From: Bombyx mori
Lineage: Eukaryota > Arthropoda > Insecta > Lepidoptera > Bombycidae
Assembly (NCBI RefSeq): GCF_030269925.1
Contig: NC_085117.1
Location: 6,758,731-6,822,730, forward strand
Direction of reading: 5' to 3'
Length of the DNA stretch: 64,000 bases
The translations under genes were made by a program, and so were the position numbers. The first letter of the stretch is position 1, and each line of letters begins with the position of its first letter. The notes under the pieces were generated by a model. That model was not told the origin of the DNA. It saw nothing but the letters and a program-made list of their open reading frames with translations, and made no database searches. Shown here piece after piece: positions 39,155 to 50,153 of the stretch.

Positions 39155-39616
39155 TGTGGGTGACTCACATGTATTTATTTATATTATAATATTTTATTAT
39201 AATTACACTACACAACAACACTACATACTTTATTTTATATCAAAACATTCATTTATCACACAATCATACAAAACATTATTTACACTAAACAAAATTAAAT
39301 TCACACGCAAAGTCAGGCGATAACTGCAGTATAGCGGCGGCGATATATTTCGCTAGTACATCGGTCGCATTTTTACCGATCCACCGCCACCAGTCGAAAT
39401 CTGACTTGCGAGCGCGCATCCCGTATTATTCCTTTTGTACTACGCCTTTTATAATTTTTGCTTTTTGTTTCGTGTACTGCTTGTGTTGCTTGGACTATCT
39501 GTTTCTTGTTACTTTCTCCTTCTTTCTTTGTATATTTGTGTTCGTCTTAAATAAAAACTTTCTTTGTGTACTTTTGTGTTTGCAAAGACTTTATAATCCA
39601 ACCTAAGACGTCTAAA
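39155..39616 (+). repeat. 5' LTR, 462 bp
   Basis: It begins TGTGGGTGACTCACATG and ends ...GACGTCTAAA. It is identical to the 3' LTR except for a GT present here in tctttgtatattt. AATAAA at 39550-39555 is a likely polyadenylation signal. The end AAA rather than CA is unusual. Confidence 0.93.
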
Positions 39617-39617
39617 C

Positions 39618-39635
39618 TGGTGACCCCGACGTGAT
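39618..39635 (+). promoter_or_regulatory. Primer binding site complementary to tRNA-Trp
   Basis: TGGTGACCCCGACGTGAT lies one base after the 5' LTR and is complementary to the 18 terminal bases of tRNA-Trp (including CCA). The same 18-mer is the known avian retrovirus tRNA-Trp site. Confidence 0.85.
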
Positions 39636-39647
39636 CACATTCCAGAG

Positions 39648-42600
39648 ATGTCCAGTTCGAGTGGAAGTGATACAGTTAAATCGCAAGTTAACACGCGGCC
39701 ACGACGACACGGTAAAATGGCGTCTCCAGTCGCAGCGACAGACTTAACAACTTTTTCGTCGCCACCCTCACATTTACGTATCCCACCTTTTTGGCCTGAA
39801 AAACCTGCTATATGGTTCGCTCAAGTCGAAGGACAATTTGCAGTAATGCGTATAACCGATGATGCGACCAAATTTTACCACATCCTGAGTAACTTAGACA
39901 GGCAGTATGCGGCCGAAGTTGAAGACATTCTTACCAGCCCACCTGACTACAATCGACTTAAAGATGAGCTCATCAAGAGACTGTCAGTGTCGCAGGAGAA
40001 TAAGGTGAAACAGTTGCTCATGCACGAACAGCTCGGAAGCCGCAAGCCTTCACAATTCCTACGGCATCTGCAACATCTCGCTGGTCCCGAAATACCTGAG
40101 GACTTCGTCAAAACAATTTGGACAAGCCGTCTACCCACTGGATTGCAGCCAATCATCGCTTCGCAGCCATCGTTGTCTCTCGACGCACTGGCGGCACTTG
40201 CCGACCGGGTCAATGACATCGCGACCCCGGCACCGCAGGTAACAAGCGCTACCACGTCTACAAATATCGACGAGTTAACACAACATGTAGCAGAGCTGAC
40301 AAAGCAAGTGAGCGCACTAACCGCGCAAGTCAACCATCACCCAAGCAGAGGACAACGGAGACCGACAAAGCAACAGCGCAGCAGATCTTCATCTCGCCGC
40401 CGGTCACAGTCTAACTACAGACAGCACCCCATATGTTGGTATCACTTCAAATATGGTACCAAAACCGTCAGATGTGTCCAGCCGTGCGACTACAAGGCGT
40501 CGGAAAACAGTCAACAGTCCGGACAGTCGCTGATGGCGACACAAGACTGCCGCAACACCACGGGTCGCCTCTTCATAACGGACAGTAAAACTAAAAATCA
40601 ATTCCTTATTGATACCGGTAGTGATATTTGTGTCTACCCAGTGTCCGCACTTCGAGAGCGTCGTTATAAAACTTCTTTTCAACTCAGTGCCGCGAATGGT
40701 TCAGTGATAGATACGTATGGATATATCGAACTTAATCTTAATTTAGGTTTACGTCGTGACTTTCCATGGCGCTTTGTTGTTGCTGATGTCACGATGGCTA
40801 TTATTGGTGTTGATTTTCTTTCACATTACAACCTTATTGTTGACATCAGCAACCAACAACTTATTGATACTTTAACCAATCTTAAGTTTGTAACATCTAT
40901 ATGTAAAAATAATTGTCTTGTCACAAGTGTAAAAATTCCAACTGGTGGTAGTGGTAGGTATCACAATATTTTAGCACAATATCCGGAAATAACTCGCCCC
41001 GCTGGTACTCCGGGTATCGTCAGACACCACACGACACACCACATCATCACCACACCAGGTCCACCTGTATCGCTGCCGCCCCGTCGTCTCGCTCCAGATA
41101 AATTGAGAATCGCCAAGCAGGAGTTCGATGCCATGCTACGTAACGGCACGGCACGCCCTTCCTGCAGCCCTTGGGCATCACCACTGCATCTGGTGTCGAA
41201 AAAAAAAGACGATGGCTGGCGTCCATGTGGCGACTACAGGTCATTAAACGCACGAACCATACCCGACAAATACCCTATTCGTCATATACATGACTTTTCA
41301 CATTGTTTGTCCGGATGCACAATTTTCTCGGTAGTGGATTTACAAAAAGCTTATAATCAGATACCAGTAGCTAAAGACGACATTTTAAAGACAGCGATCA
41401 CAACACCTTTTGGATTATTCGAATTTCCGTATATGACATTCGGACTGCGCAATGCGGCGCAAACTTTTCAAAGATTCGCTGACGAGATGACGCGTGGACT
41501 GGACTTCACCTTTCCTTATATCGATGATTTTTTAATTTTTAGCAGGTCAGCCCAGGAGCACGAAGACCACCTGCACCAACTCTTCACACGCATGAAAGAG
41601 TATGGCGTTTTGGTTAATACTACCAAATGTGTCTTCGGCGTCCCAGAAGTCACGTTTTTGGGTTATCAAATTTCCGAAAAAGGTACCAAGCCTTTGGTAA
41701 GCAAGGTCGAGGCAATCGCAAAATTTCCGGTCCCGAAAACCGTCAGAGAACTCCGGCGATTTTTGGGCATGATTAATTTTTATCGCCGATTCCTACCCAA
41801 TGCTGCCCAGATACAAGCGCCTCTCAACGCATTGCTGGTTGGTTCCGTAAAAGGTGCACAACCCGTAGTTATCGAGGGAAAGTCATTGCAAGCCTTCCAA
41901 GACTGCAAAACCAGCCTATGCAATGCAGCTCTCCTAGCCCATCCCGATACTCAAGCAAAGTTGAGTCTCGTGACAGACGCTTCGGACTCTGCAATAGGTG
42001 GAGTACTCCAGCAGCTTAAAGGTGGAGATTGGCAGCCGTTAGCATTTTTCTCTCGTAAATTGAGCCCCTCGCAGTCAAAATACTCGCCGTACGACCGAGA
42101 GCTTCTCGCCATATATGAGAGCATAAAATACTTTCGGCATATGCTTGAAGCAACAAACTTTACTGTGTATACTGACCACAAACCTTTATGTTACGCATTT
42201 CAGCAGCCGAAGCATAACTGTTCGCCGCGTCAGTACAGACATCTGGACTTCATCTCTCAGTTCACCACGGACATAAGGTTTGTTTCGGGCAAAGACAACC
42301 TTGTCGCTGACACCTTGTCTCGCATCTGTGAACTGCAGATGCCTGTGGACTTGGAAGAAATGGCCAAGCTACAAACCACAGATCCGGAGCTGGCAGAACA
42401 TTTATCGGGTGGAACCTCTTTACGCCTGACTAAGATGAGCGTCCCTGGAAGTCAAGCTGTTTTGTACTGCGACGTCAGTACGCAGATGCCCAGGCCGTTC
42501 GTCCCACGAGAGATGCGTCAGAAGGTATTTCAGTGCCTTCATTCACTCAGCCACCCCGGTCCCAACGCTTCAGCCAAACTCGTTGCACAACGATTCGTTT

Positions 42601-43655
42601 GGCCACTAATGCGGAAAAATTGCCGTGAATGGTCTAAGGCATGTTTGAATTGCCAGCGCTCGAAGGTCACAAGACACGTCACCGCCCCTGTGGGCAGGCA
42701 TGACCTACCTTCAGCACGATTCAAACATGTCCACCTAGACTTGATCGGACCCCTACCGCCAGCAGGTGATTATCGGTACTGCCTTACAGCCGTCGATCGC
42801 TTTACGCGATGGGCAGAAGCTGTACCTCTAACCGACATCACCGCCAAAACAGTGGCCACAGCATTCATTTCCTGCTGGGTGTCCCGATACGGTTGTCCTG
42901 TCGAAGTTGTCACCGACCGTGGCAGACAATTCGAGTCGGATCTATTTCAACGGTTGTCCAAGTCCATCGGCTTTGATCACCGTAAAACAACAGCATATCA
43001 TCCACAGTGCAACGGTTTGGTTGAACGTTTTCACCGGCAGCTGAAAGCTGCGATAACTTGCCACGCAGACGCAAACTGGACTGAGACTTTGCCACTCGTC
43101 CTTCTCGGTATTAGGACTGCTTTCAAGGAAGACCTCCAAACGTCATCGGCAGAGCTGGTGTATGGTGAGCCTCTTCGCCTACCCGGTGAATTCTTCGGCC
43201 ATAATGTCACTCATCACACTACCGACGTCACCGACTTCTTGGCTCGTATGAGGTCCTTTGCAGAGAAGATACGCCCAGTCCCTCCTCAACACCATTCGAC
43301 ACAAAAAACATTCGTTTTTAAAGACCTCGCCACTTGTAGTCATGTATTCCTCCGAGAAGACTTGTTACGTGGCTCACTTCAACCTACATATACAGGACCG
43401 CACGAAGTGCTTAAAAGAGGCGATAAATATTTTTCTATTCTGGTAAAAAACAAAGCTGTGACGGTAAGTATAGATCGCCTTAAGCCGGCATATATACTAT
43501 GCAATGACACCGGCACGACCTTAAGTCACACATCTCCACCAGATACACCACCCACTGTACCAGATACACCACCCACTCCACCACACCAACACCTTCCAGT
43601 AAGGACAACACGATCAGGGAGGAGAGTACACTTTCCTGATTACTATCGCCCGTAG
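39648..43655 (+). CDS. Gag-Pol polyprotein of the Ty3/gypsy retrotransposon, 1335 residues
   Basis: A single uninterrupted frame carries both Gag and Pol, so no frameshift is needed. A Gag-like capsid region covers about 45-190 ([19 protein letters not shown] near its start), then a basic RS-rich linker. The [18 protein letters not shown] motif at 263-280 is a Cys/His motif found in place of a usual CCHC knuckle. Protease active site DTGSD is at 322-326. Reverse transcriptase covers about 480-690 with YIDD at 624-627. RNase H covers about 770-895 with TDASDS, TDHKP and [12 protein letters not shown]. Integrase has zinc ligands His965, His969, Cys999 and Cys1002, catalytic Asp1031, Asp1090 and Glu1126 (35 residues between the last two), and a GPY/F-like module near YTGPHEVL at 1248-1255. 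The C-terminus is Pro/Thr-rich. It starts 31 bases after the 5' LTR. Every catalytic residue I looked for is present, so the protein is probably functional. Host transcription may come from the LTR. Confidence 0.95.
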   Translation: MSSSSGSDTVKSQVNTRPRRHGKMASPVAATDLTTFSSPPSHLRIPPFWPEKPAIWFAQVEGQFAVMRITDDATKFYHILSNLDRQYAAEVEDILTSPPDYNRLKDELIKRLSVSQENKVKQLLMHEQLGSRKPSQFLRHLQHLAGPEIPEDFVKTIWTSRLPTGLQPIIASQPSLSLDALAALADRVNDIATPAPQVTSATTSTNIDELTQHVAELTKQVSALTAQVNHHPSRGQRRPTKQQRSRSSSRRRSQSNYRQHPICWYHFKYGTKTVRCVQPCDYKASENSQQSGQSLMATQDCRNTTGRLFITDSKTKNQFLIDTGSDICVYPVSALRERRYKTSFQLSAANGSVIDTYGYIELNLNLGLRRDFPWRFVVADVTMAIIGVDFLSHYNLIVDISNQQLIDTLTNLKFVTSICKNNCLVTSVKIPTGGSGRYHNILAQYPEITRPAGTPGIVRHHTTHHIITTPGPPVSLPPRRLAPDKLRIAKQEFDAMLRNGTARPSCSPWASPLHLVSKKKDDGWRPCGDYRSLNARTIPDKYPIRHIHDFSHCLSGCTIFSVVDLQKAYNQIPVAKDDILKTAITTPFGLFEFPYMTFGLRNAAQTFQRFADEMTRGLDFTFPYIDDFLIFSRSAQEHEDHLHQLFTRMKEYGVLVNTTKCVFGVPEVTFLGYQISEKGTKPLVSKVEAIAKFPVPKTVRELRRFLGMINFYRRFLPNAAQIQAPLNALLVGSVKGAQPVVIEGKSLQAFQDCKTSLCNAALLAHPDTQAKLSLVTDASDSAIGGVLQQLKGGDWQPLAFFSRKLSPSQSKYSPYDRELLAIYESIKYFRHMLEATNFTVYTDHKPLCYAFQQPKHNCSPRQYRHLDFISQFTTDIRFVSGKDNLVADTLSRICELQMPVDLEEMAKLQTTDPELAEHLSGGTSLRLTKMSVPGSQAVLYCDVSTQMPRPFVPREMRQKVFQCLHSLSHPGPNASAKLVAQRFVWPLMRKNCREWSKACLNCQRSKVTRHVTAPVGRHDLPSARFKHVHLDLIGPLPPAGDYRYCLTAVDRFTRWAEAVPLTDITAKTVATAFISCWVSRYGCPVEVVTDRGRQFESDLFQRLSKSIGFDHRKTTAYHPQCNGLVERFHRQLKAAITCHADANWTETLPLVLLGIRTAFKEDLQTSSAELVYGEPLRLPGEFFGHNVTHHTTDVTDFLARMRSFAEKIRPVPPQHHSTQKTFVFKDLATCSHVFLREDLLRGSLQPTYTGPHEVLKRGDKYFSILVKNKAVTVSIDRLKPAYILCNDTGTTLSHTSPPDTPPTVPDTPPTPPHQHLPVRTTRSGRRVHFPDYYRP

Positions 43656-43666
43656 GCACGGTCTCC

Positions 43667-43678
43667 GGAGGGGAGTGA
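43667..43678 (+). promoter_or_regulatory. Polypurine tract of the LTR retrotransposon
   Basis: GGAGGGGAGTGA ends immediately before the TGTGGG start of the 3' LTR, the expected position for plus-strand priming. It follows the Gag-Pol stop codon by 11 bases. Confidence 0.8.
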
Positions 43679-44138
43679 TGTGGGTGACTCACATGTATTT
43701 ATTTATATTATAATATTTTATTATAATTACACTACACAACAACACTACATACTTTATTTTATATCAAAACATTCATTTATCACACAATCATACAAAACAT
43801 TATTTACACTAAACAAAATTAAATTCACACGCAAAGTCAGGCGATAACTGCAGTATAGCGGCGGCGATATATTTCGCTAGTACATCGGTCGCATTTTTAC
43901 CGATCCACCGCCACCAGTCGAAATCTGACTTGCGAGCGCGCATCCCGTATTATTCCTTTTGTACTACGCCTTTTATAATTTTTGCTTTTTGTTTCGTGTA
44001 CTGCTTGTGTTGCTTGGACTATCTGTTTCTTGTTACTTTCTCCTTCTTTCTTTATATTTGTGTTCGTCTTAAATAAAAACTTTCTTTGTGTACTTTTGTG
44101 TTTGCAAAGACTTTATAATCCAACCTAAGACGTCTAAA
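43679..44138 (+). repeat. 3' LTR, 460 bp
   Basis: It is identical to the 5' LTR apart from loss of one GT in the tctttatattt region. It ends TCTAAA followed by the AGAAC duplication and the MITE right arm. Confidence 0.93.
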
Positions 44139-44168
44139 AGAACGTTAAAAAACTCGCATTAAGCACAC
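44139..44168. mobile_element. 3' target duplication and right end of the split palindromic MITE
   Basis: AGAAC (44139-44143) is followed by gttaaaaaactcgcattaag and cacac, the terminal inverted repeat of the MITE begun at 39006. Confidence 0.8.
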
Positions 44169-44395
44169 GGGTAGCGATAATGAAGCTTGGAGAATAGGTG
44201 TCTACCGAAAGCCGGTACATTAATCTTTATATAAATAGTCCAAGCTGTATCATTTATGTACCATTTTCTCCTCTGCTCGTTAACCGATTTATTTTTGTTA
44301 TAAAATATCACTTATATTATGAAATTATGGAAACCCAATGTGATTTATTTACTTTTTATTTATTACACTTTATGTATTTACCTATATACATTAGC

Positions 44396-44470
44396 GAACT
44401 TAATGCCTAATATATTATCTATCAGTCGACCAAAGCTGATGCAGACAGAGTCATGGCAGAGGAATTTAGT
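44396..44470. repeat. Worn repeat (family E) fragment
   Basis: tagcgaacttaatgcctaat, then tctatcagtcgaccaaagc, parallels tggcggacttaatgcctgag and tctaccagtcaaccaaggg at 59494-59537. Confidence 0.45.
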
Positions 44471-45662
44471 GAGTAATTCCTTTAAAAAATTTGTTTTCTA
44501 TTTTACTTCAACTAAAAACAATTTAACATTAAATTCACGCCTAATTTATTTTCCCCGTTAATCAATTTAGGCAGCACTTAACGATAGTGACGTATCCATA
44601 TCGATTGTCGAGCTCTTAGCGAATTAGTGATGTGCAAACACACGGCCACTCTCGATTAAATTGACATCTGTCATTAGCGCGAGTGTTTCCTTTATTTATC
44701 GAGACGTCAGAGGTCGCTAAACGATATATGGATATGTAAAATACGTATTTATTTTGTTGATCGTTGAAATCTTCGATCGAAGTCAAATTGATATTATCAA
44801 TCATATTTTATAGCGTATTTTCATGTCTTAAAAACAGGAGAGCATATGGTCTCGGTAGCCTTATGATGAGTGGTCATCATTAGCAATATATATCGGCTAT
44901 ATCAAGAGCCCAGCCGAGGCACTGCCTGCTTGTAAATATAGATTATATCGCGCTCTATGTTCGTAGCTCACTTCTGCTCTTCTTTGCGTTAACCCTATCA
45001 AAATGCATTGAGAAGCCACACAAGAAGGTACCACCATGCTTCTTTTCAGCTGGAATAGTTCCTGTCCCAAAGCAGGTGGCGCCGTTCACTTTCTGATTCC
45101 GGGAATATAAGTAGCATCAAATAAAACGCGTGACGTCACAACATGGATGCACGACAGCGCACAATCGAGCATTATACTGTCACGCGTGCGCATTGTTTAT
45201 AGAAACAGCAGAATTCGTGAAATCGTATATCAAAACAGATTGAAATGTAATGCGATTCCGGAATGCAAAAAGCCAGTTGTAACGTTGCACTTGTGTATTA
45301 TATTGTTATAACCAATTTAGAAAATACTGGATTAGCCAAATGCGAACTGTGTATGTGGCTCTTTGATGTGAAGTCTACCGGTGGTACGATCTTAACATAA
45401 ACAACGCCATGATAGATCTATCAGACCGGTCTTCGTTAAGACCAGCTAAGATCAACGATTATCCTGATCTGGTGAAAACGACAAAATATTGTTGACTTCC
45501 GAAAACGAGAATTTAAAAGAATTATCATTAAATTTAAGTGATCAATTATCATTAAGTCGTTCAATTTTCCACATCTCAATACTACGTACAAAAGAAAGTA
45601 ATCTGTAACTAACCTAAATTACATTTCGCGCAAAATATACTTCAGAACTATAGAATAGATTT

Positions 45663-45770
45663 CTTCTATCTATCTATCTATCCTTCAGACCACAGACGTT
45701 CACTGCTGGGCATAGTTCACTACGAAGCCTCGCCACAATCGGCCTACGCTGTCTGCATCGCATTCCCGGT
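45663..45770 (-). repeat. LINE 3' end-like fragment with TCTA microsatellite
   Basis: A run of (tcta) units is followed by ccacagacgttcactgctgg and gcatagttcactacg, the antisense pattern of the RTE-like LINE end also at 10547-10605. The tandem repeat is probably the element's tail. Confidence 0.5.
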
Positions 45771-46592
45771 AGAATAGAATAAATATAAACCATATATATT
45801 AATGTTGCCCTTATTTAAAAGATAGCAATGTGTAGAATTTTCATTCTTCGAAGCTAGGCAAATAAAAGTTGTTGCAGTTTCAAGGATCGACGGTCATCGA
45901 ATATATTGAGAATTCGACCTCATGTCTCAAGCTGGACTATTGGTAGATGGCATTCATGTTGCGATGTGTCCTGTAATCGCTTACATCAAATTGTTCACCC
46001 TTCCTGGCTGAACCCTTACTCGCCCACCGGCCCTGGTAAAACTGGAAAAGCCTCCGGGACACCAGTAATCTCTCAAACATAAAAAAAAATCAAATTGGCC
46101 GTGAGTTCATCTCTAGTAAAAGAAATGAAAAGTTCAAACTTCCTCTATTCTGGAGCTTTAATAAAAAGAAAATATACTATCACCACTCATTACGCAAATT
46201 AAAATTTTAACATTTCGCCAATTAAATTCAACTACTGCATCCGGCCTTCATCCTCATTAACGAATAGCGAAAAGTTTAAAATAGAACCGCCATTTTATTA
46301 ATAGGGATGTGAATTAATCATTCGTTCTGTTGTATCGATAGAGCTTTCAATATTATATAAATGCGAAATCGATATAATGTGAATTCGGAAATCGATTTTA
46401 GTTGTATAATTTAGTAACAATTATTAAATCATAGAAAAATCGGTAAGCATATTATTTCAGCAATAAAGATGAATACTGTCAACGACTATTATTGAAAGTT
46501 AACTTGTTTTAAGACAAATGAACAATTAGCATTACGTAGTATCTAATGTTGTCTATAATTTTCTGTTTTTATTGTGATAGATTTTTGTTGAT

Positions 46593-46638
46593 GTAGTGAT
46601 CTAATTGTTAATTAGATAATTGTTAATTAGATCACTAC
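46593..46638. other. Perfect 14-base-arm inverted repeat
   Basis: Arms gtagtgatctaatt (46593-46606) and aattagatcactac (46625-46638) flank an 18-base loop that repeats the phrase gttaatta. Origin unknown. Confidence 0.7.
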
Positions 46639-47302
46639 GACTATTCTATTTACGTGTTCGGCCGTACCTATCGGAATCGATTTTATAAATTATATTTGGT
46701 ATTCGAGCTCTGGTTGTCCTAGCCTCCAATATGAATGGTACTGACATCCATGGTCTAGAATAATATTGGACAGTTACAATATGAAGATCGTTGATTTTTA
46801 TTTAAATAAATGTCCGACGTTTCTATAAATTATGTAATGAACACCATAAACCGAAAAAAAAACTTAAAGCGTAGTTATTTCAATAATTTGTTTTTGTGAC
46901 TGGAAAATAACATTGCGGTGATGACGTCTTCACGTATTTTTTGTTTGGTTCGTAATTACAATACCTAACAACTGCGTTTGACTACAAATTACCCTTTTTG
47001 AAACAAACATTTTTTTTTTGATCACCACTTCGGTTTCTACGTAGAAAACATTAAATAAATCCCGATTCACCGAGGAACTCAGCGGCTGATGCTATGAGCT
47101 TGATTTCACGTCAAACTCTGTGAAGAGTTCCACAAACTGTACAACGATAGAACTACTGAAATGTCCTAATCGTGACCAATCAAAGGTGATCTCTCTACAT
47201 TCATCATATTTAAAATAAATATAAAGCTCCTTGGCAAGAACGTCTAACTGCTTGAGAAACAACAACCCCCTAGATTAGTAGACGATTCAAAAACAATTCC
47301 CC

Positions 47303-47470
47303 ATAGACACCAGCCCACTGAGTTTCTCACCGGATCTTATCAGTGGTTCACGATTCCGATCCGGTGGTAGATTCTGCGAAGCATGCTCTTGCTAGGGCTA
47401 GTGTTAGCAATTCTCTCAGGTTGAGCCCGTGAGCTCACCTACCCGTTCGGAACGATCCCAACGCGAATAA
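47303..47470 (-). repeat. Dispersed retroelement fragment (family C), copy 7
   Basis: Antisense copy with cccactgagtttctcaccgg, gatccggtggtagattctgc and caggttgagcccgtgagctc. Confidence 0.7.
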
Positions 47471-48102
47471 AAAGTAGCGTAAAAAAAGTTAAAAAAAGGT
47501 AAGGAAAAAAAGAACGACTTTTACCTCTATTCAAGAATTCCTAGAATCAGGAAGGCGTCGTTTATTTTCAATAAGGCTTTTCTTCTTTTCGTCCGGAACT
47601 TAACGAATACTGAGCACCCGACTCTCCCCGCACTTACATACATACATATATGTACACATACGTGCGGTTAATTCACACAGAGCGCCTCACGGCTAGGCGG
47701 CTGTAGCAAAGTTTGCATTAAAAAAATTCCGATATCTGCATGAAACGTTCTATTTTCGTTCGTTAAATTAAAACGATTCCGAGCGTTTTATTCATCGCTT
47801 GTTTCATCTCACGTGTCAAACACGGGCCGGTGACGTCACGGTCCGAACCGATTCCCGAACGGACGTCGATACTAAACTTCTAAACAGCTGTCTAGTGCTG
47901 TTAACTGATTGTTGTTGAATTTATCGATAACGATCATCGAACGAATACGATTTTTGTCTTCAACAAAGTTGACAAATTTTAAAGGATTTTTTAAATTTTA
48001 TATAACATTTTTCTTTCGTCGATTGTGCATTAAAAGCGTATTGGTCGATATTCTCACTGACAACTTGAAAATTATTAAAAAACTAAAGCATCAATATTAA
48101 AT

Positions 48103-48345
48103 ACTGCTGGCAGGACCTCTTGGAAGTCCGCACGAGTACCTAGGTACCACCAGGTATTTCTGCGTGAAGCAATAATGCGTTTCGATTTGAAGGGTGGGGC
48201 AGCCGTTGTAACTATACTGAGACCTTAGAACTCATATCTTAAGGTGGGTGGCGGAATTTACGTTGTAGATGTCTATAGGCTCTAGTAACCACTTAACACC
48301 AGATGGGCTGTGAGCTCGTCCACGCATCTAAACAATAAAAAAAAA
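48103..48345 (+). repeat. Bm1-type SINE
   Basis: Sense copy from actgctggcaggacctcttg to the tail aaacaataaaaaaaaac. Confidence 0.87.
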
Positions 48346-48507
48346 CAATATTTTCACGCTTCGTAAACATAATTAAAATCAATCTTAAGGTATAAATATG
48401 TAACTTATATTTAAATATGTAATATGTAAGCAGTTCAAATCATAAACAATAACTGTGTTAAAGTTTTTTCCGCGTATTATCCACGCTTAGTAATATCATC
48501 TTTTTTC

Positions 48508-48695
48508 CCTAAGTAATCGCCGGTAGCCTAAGGGGCCATTCCAGCTACGCTCGGACAGATAGGTGAGCTCACGGGCTCAACCTGAGAGAATTTGCTATCA
48601 TTAACCATAGCAAGAGCAGTACTTCGCTGAATCTACCACCGGATCAGAATCGCGACCCACTGAAAAGATCAGGCGAGAAACTTGGTGGGTTATCA
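48508..48695 (+). repeat. Dispersed retroelement fragment (family C), copy 8
   Basis: ttttccctaagtaatcgccg, ggtgagctcacgggctcaac, gcaagagcagtacttcgctg and ccaccggatcagaatcgcg. Confidence 0.68.
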
Positions 48696-48917
48696 TCATC
48701 GACTTTAGCGAGAGATCTGATTTTAAGATTTGTGTGATCCGGCTGTTAATACCATATTGCTGTCGCATTCCGTTCCGAAGAACAGGACATTCATTATTTT
48801 AACAGGACATCTGAGACTCATATTTAGACATTCAACCTTAACTTAAGGGAGTTCGCTATTCATATTGAACGTCTGTAGGTTCCAATTAAAAAAAAAACTG
48901 GAGTAGGTACACGCAGA

Positions 48918-48956
48918 AAAAGTGAAACATAGTAAGCATTACTATGTTTCACTTTT
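48918..48956. other. Perfect hairpin with 18-base arms and a 3-base loop
   Basis: Arms AAAAGTGAAACATAGTAA (48918-48935) and TTACTATGTTTCACTTTT (48939-48956) are exact reverse complements around GCA. No mismatch is present in either arm. It lies about 65 bases before a family B tail. Confidence 0.85.
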
Positions 48957-49020
48957 CTCTACCACATTCTCACACAGGGCAAGTCCTATATATAAATATT
49001 TTTGTCTCTCTTTAATGTCT

Positions 49021-49130
49021 ATAGGCAGCGGCTTGGCTCTGCTCCTGGCATTGCTGAAGTCCATGGGCGACGGTAACCACTTACCATCTGGTGGGCCGTA
49101 CGCTCGTCTGCCTACAAAGGCAATAAAAAA
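49021..49130 (+). repeat. LINE 3'-tail repeat (family B), well preserved
   Basis: ggcagcggcttggctctgct, ggcattgctgaagtccatgg and gacggtaaccacttaccatc lead to tgcctacaaaggcaataaaa. This is the closest to a consensus of the copies here. Confidence 0.75.
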
Positions 49131-49599
49131 AATGTCGCTGTTTCGTTTTATTGGATTAAAAATCACGACTGTGCTAAAAAAGTAACTACTTCAAAATATT
49201 GCCGACAAGTCATGTACTAACTCATACTGCGACAACTGGTAGTTCAGCATACTTGAGTAATTGAATTACTTATCTAACGTGACCTGTATTTTCTTCAAAC
49301 TGTACCAACGCAGGATTTAGTAAGAAACCACGAAATTGCTAACAAACAAATCTCAAACTAACACTCATCCAATTTTATTACTGGCGGTCTTGTAAACTCA
49401 CAGGCAGGTTTGTGTTGGAAAGCCGTTATACAATAATATAGGGACTACAATCTCATGTCTAAAAGTGGTGGCATTCACCTGATGATGTATTTGGACTACA
49501 GTAACCAAAGAAGATCAGAGACCATGCAGCAAGTGAAAACTCATAATACATTCTTCGGTTTTCGCGACTCGTGAACATTACTATAGACGTAACTTGGTA

Positions 49600-49710
49600 G
49601 GCAGCGGCTTGGCTTTGCATTGCTGAAGTCCATAGGTGACGGTAACCACTGTAAAATATAATCAGGTTGGCTGTATGCTCGTCTGCCTACAAGGGCACTA
49701 AAAAAAAACT
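49600..49710 (+). repeat. LINE 3'-tail repeat (family B), copy
   Basis: ggcagcggcttggctttgca and ttgctgaagtccataggtga lead to tgcctacaagggcactaaaa. A short internal insertion follows ggtaaccact. Confidence 0.7.
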
Positions 49711-49844
49711 AGCTGTTATACGCAGCTTCGCTCGCGTTGCCAAGGAAAAGTCTCAATCAATTTCTCGAAAATGATCATAAGATAGTTTCCCGTGGGAATA
49801 ACATACTCTTTCGGGACAAAGTTAATTTATGGCACTATCTAGAC

Positions 49845-50153
49845 CAGGGCTGTTTAAACTACATACCTTTGCGGTCTAATTAAATTAATTACAAAAGCTG
49901 GAGGGCCACAGAAAAATATATTTTCAAAAACAAAATACTTTCCGGCATTTCCCCCAATTAACAGTAGAAGATAGCTTCACTATTAAATGATGTCACGGGA
50001 ATGAAATGTTACATGAGTAAAGATAAATTAAACCAAATATTGATTATATGTTTTGACAACGAATTTTATTATACTAACTATTTATATCCAAAACTATTTT
50101 CTGATTAAATATGCCGTCTGTGGCAAAACAAGCCGTTGTCTGGACCAGTCCTG
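49845..50153. mobile_element. hAT-like MITE, 309 bp, with perfect 8-bp target duplication
   Basis: It starts CAGGGCTG and ends CAGTCCTG (inverted ends with one mismatch). The flanks ATCTAGAC at 49837-49844 and 50154-50161 are identical, the 8-bp duplication typical of hAT. The interior is non-coding and AT-rich. Confidence 0.8.

Larger units (their letters stand above)
39155..44138 (+). mobile_element. Intact Ty3/gypsy LTR retrotransposon, 4984 bp
   Basis: Parts in order: 5' LTR 39155-39616, tRNA-Trp-type primer binding site 39618-39635, one Gag-Pol frame 39648-43655, purine tract 43667-43678, and 3' LTR 43679-44138. It is flanked by AGAAC duplications inside a MITE. The LTRs differ by a single 2-bp indel, so insertion was recent. 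Domain order protease, reverse transcriptase, RNase H, integrase, with a GPY/F-like module, places it in Ty3/gypsy (Metaviridae). No env-like frame exists. I cannot name the family. Confidence 0.95.
44169..47300. other. Spacer with worn repeats, no gene seen
   Basis: It includes a family E fragment near 44396-44470, a LINE 3'-end-like piece at 45663-45770, a repeat shared with 37549 at 46030-46080, and a hairpin at 46593-46638. No exon could be supported. Confidence 0.5.

Noticed and set aside
39406..39606. Hydrophobic plus-strand open frame in the 5' LTR
   Set aside because: It lies wholly inside the LTR and is an effect of pyrimidine-rich U3/R sequence. The 3' LTR copy has a 2-bp deletion that breaks it.
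39947..40333. Antisense Cys/Ser-rich frames within Gag-Pol (also near 40404-43692)
   Set aside because: These are reverse-strand shadows of the 1335-residue Gag-Pol frame, with no independent support.
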